Source: an uncultured Clostridia bacterium (GTDB taxonomy: Bacteria; Bacillota; Clostridia; Christensenellales; UBA1242). Taken from it: a DNA stretch of 64,000 nucleotides. Location: contig CALBOE010000009.1 in assembly GCA_937896905.1 (NCBI GenBank), positions 62,001 to 126,000 of the forward strand. The letters run 5' to 3'. The notes under the pieces are model-generated. The model was not told where the DNA came from, did no database searches, and worked only from the letters and a program-made list of their open reading frames with translations. Of the stretch, positions 63,306 to 64,000 are shown piece by piece. Position 1 is the stretch's first letter. Each line of letters begins with the position of its first letter. The position numbers were made by a program, and so were the translations under genes.

Positions 63306-63839
63306 TTATTCCTTAACTATTTTATAAACCGCCACAGTTCCGTAGTTACGCACTGTTGTTTTATAGTTTTCAAAGTTTAAAGTCAAGTTTAAATCTCTGC
63401 TTGTTTCAAAAATTATAATGCCATCATCTTCTAATAAATCTTTATTAATTATGTAGTTTATGACTTGTGTTCCTAGGTCTGTTTTATATGGCGGATCTAG
63501 TAGAACTATGTTGAACTTTTGTTTTGTTTTTGAAAGATATTCCATTGCCGACGTGTGAACAATTTCAAAATCTTCAACCATATTTTTTGTGTTTTCTTTA
63601 ATAATTTTTACGGCCTCTGCATTTGCATCTACCAAAAATGTTTTCTTTGCCCCACGGCTAATTGCCTCAATTCCAAGCGCACCAGTTCCAGCAAACAAAT
63701 CTAATACAACCGCATCTGTAATATCAAATTGAATAAGGTTAAAAATAGATTCCTTAACCCTATCTAACGTTGGTTTTGTTGTGTTTAACTCAAATTCTTT
63801 AAGTTTTTTCCCGCGATATTTTCCTGCAACAATTCTCAT
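63306..63839 (-). CDS. rsmD: 16S rRNA m2G966 methyltransferase RsmD
   Basis: A 177-residue SAM enzyme that methylates G966 of 16S rRNA. It has the characteristic start MRIVAGKYRGKKL, a TKPTLDRVKESIFN segment, motif I LDLFAGTGALGIEAISRGA and the catalytic DPPY (115-118). It is slightly shorter than usual. It is the first gene of a pair with the oxoguanine glycosylase. The start has no obvious ribosome-binding site; TATATT lies three bases before the ATG, too close for a standard leaderless start. Confidence 0.93.
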   Translation of the reverse strand: MRIVAGKYRGKKLKEFELNTTKPTLDRVKESIFNLIQFDITDAVVLDLFAGTGALGIEAISRGAKKTFLVDANAEAVKIIKENTKNMVEDFEIVHTSAMEYLSKTKQKFNIVLLDPPYKTDLGTQVINYIINKDLLEDDGIIIFETSRDLNLTLNFENYKTTVRNYGTVAVYKIVKE

Positions 63840-63891
63840 ACAAATATACTAAATAATTATTCAAAAAAACACAAGCAAATAGAAATAAAAA

Positions 63892-63909
63892 AAGCCACAA
63901 AGGTGGCTT
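63892..63909 (-). terminator. Terminator of the edge gene
   Basis: A 7-bp stem (AAGCCAC with its complement, four-base loop) followed by seven T residues on the minus strand, 16 bases after the stop codon of the partial gene. Confidence 0.85.
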
Positions 63910-63925
63910 AAATTTAACCTCTAAA

Positions 63926-64000
63926 CTATTCTGCTTCGCTTGTGTTTGGCGCAGCCTCTTCATTTGCAGATGCTGTGAATTCTGCAATAAGTTGCCTATC
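63926..64000 (-). CDS. C-terminal end of a protein, acidic tail
   Basis: Only the last 24 codons and the TAG stop are in the window. They read RQLIAEFTASANEEAAPNTS and then EAE, a typical acidic disordered tail. A terminator follows, which supports a real gene end. The family cannot be told. The short length keeps this partial frame from standing out by size alone. Confidence 0.6.
   Translation of the reverse strand, partial: DRQLIAEFTASANEEAAPNTSEAE

Overview
The window comes from a low-GC Gram-positive bacterium, most likely an uncultured host-associated member of the Clostridia. Genes supporting this are the complete ctsR-mcsA-mcsB-clpC heat-shock operon with a textbook CtsR operator, ThyX, GreA, WhiA, FloA/NfeD, YaaT/RicT, pyruvate phosphate dikinase, and YqfC, YqfD and YlmC-type proteins otherwise seen in endospore formers. 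Coding is strongly AT-biased and gene-dense, with many 1-14 bp overlaps. Almost every gene is chromosomal housekeeping; the only clearly accessory stretch is about 52.6-55.4 kb.

Layout. 0-8.4 kb (mostly minus): an edge-truncated HopA1-like protein, ppdK, then recO, a YqzL-like peptide, a YbeY-Era fusion, yqfD and yqfC, a shortened version of the Bacillus yqfC-recO cluster. 8.5-17.3 kb (minus): ABC-F protein, PAP2 phosphatase, nrdR, YlmC, topoisomerase IV-like subunits and D-Ala-D-Ala ligase. 17.4-29.8 kb (mixed): alpha/beta hydrolase, a membrane-anchored MurF-like ligase, the tsaB-rimI fusion with tsaE, pyrimidine nucleoside phosphorylase, cysteine desulfurase with a DUF3343 carrier, nth, obgE, yhbY, a cytoplasmic subtilase and a catalytically dead ABC ATPase. 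29.8-43.4 kb: clpC operon with a degenerate McsB, YwaF-like membrane protein, uvrC, murB, and a PHP-whiA-dnaE operon. 43.5-52.6 kb: TetR regulator, thyX, ferredoxin-like DUF362 protein, greA, DNA polymerase III delta-prime, ricT, a tRNA methyltransferase-like gene and rsmI. 52.6-55.3 kb: a small decayed-looking ORF and a 689-residue HEPN-motif protein beside a duplicated fragment of the rRNA operon end. 55.4-59 kb: a 23S-5S rRNA operon on the minus strand with its own tandem promoters and no 16S gene. 59.4-64 kb: nfeD-floA operon, zinc-ribbon protein, 8-oxoguanine glycosylase, rsmD and an edge-truncated gene.

Two features run through the window. Promoters are easy to read, usually with a 17-nt spacer and often a TGTGN extended -10 element. 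At least five genes place the ATG exactly six bases after the -10 hexamer, which leaves no room for a ribosome-binding site and predicts leaderless mRNAs. Several proteins keep a family fold but have lost its catalytic motifs (McsB-like kinase, ABC ATPase) or are fusions (YbeY-Era, TsaB-RimI).

The strongest candidates for something undescribed are the HEPN protein with two RxxxxH motifs in the rRNA-adjacent island, the catalytically dead McsB kept in its operon, and the leaderless promoter architecture. No CRISPR array, tRNA, insertion sequence or 16S rRNA was seen. All functional calls come from reading motifs by eye; no database search was run.
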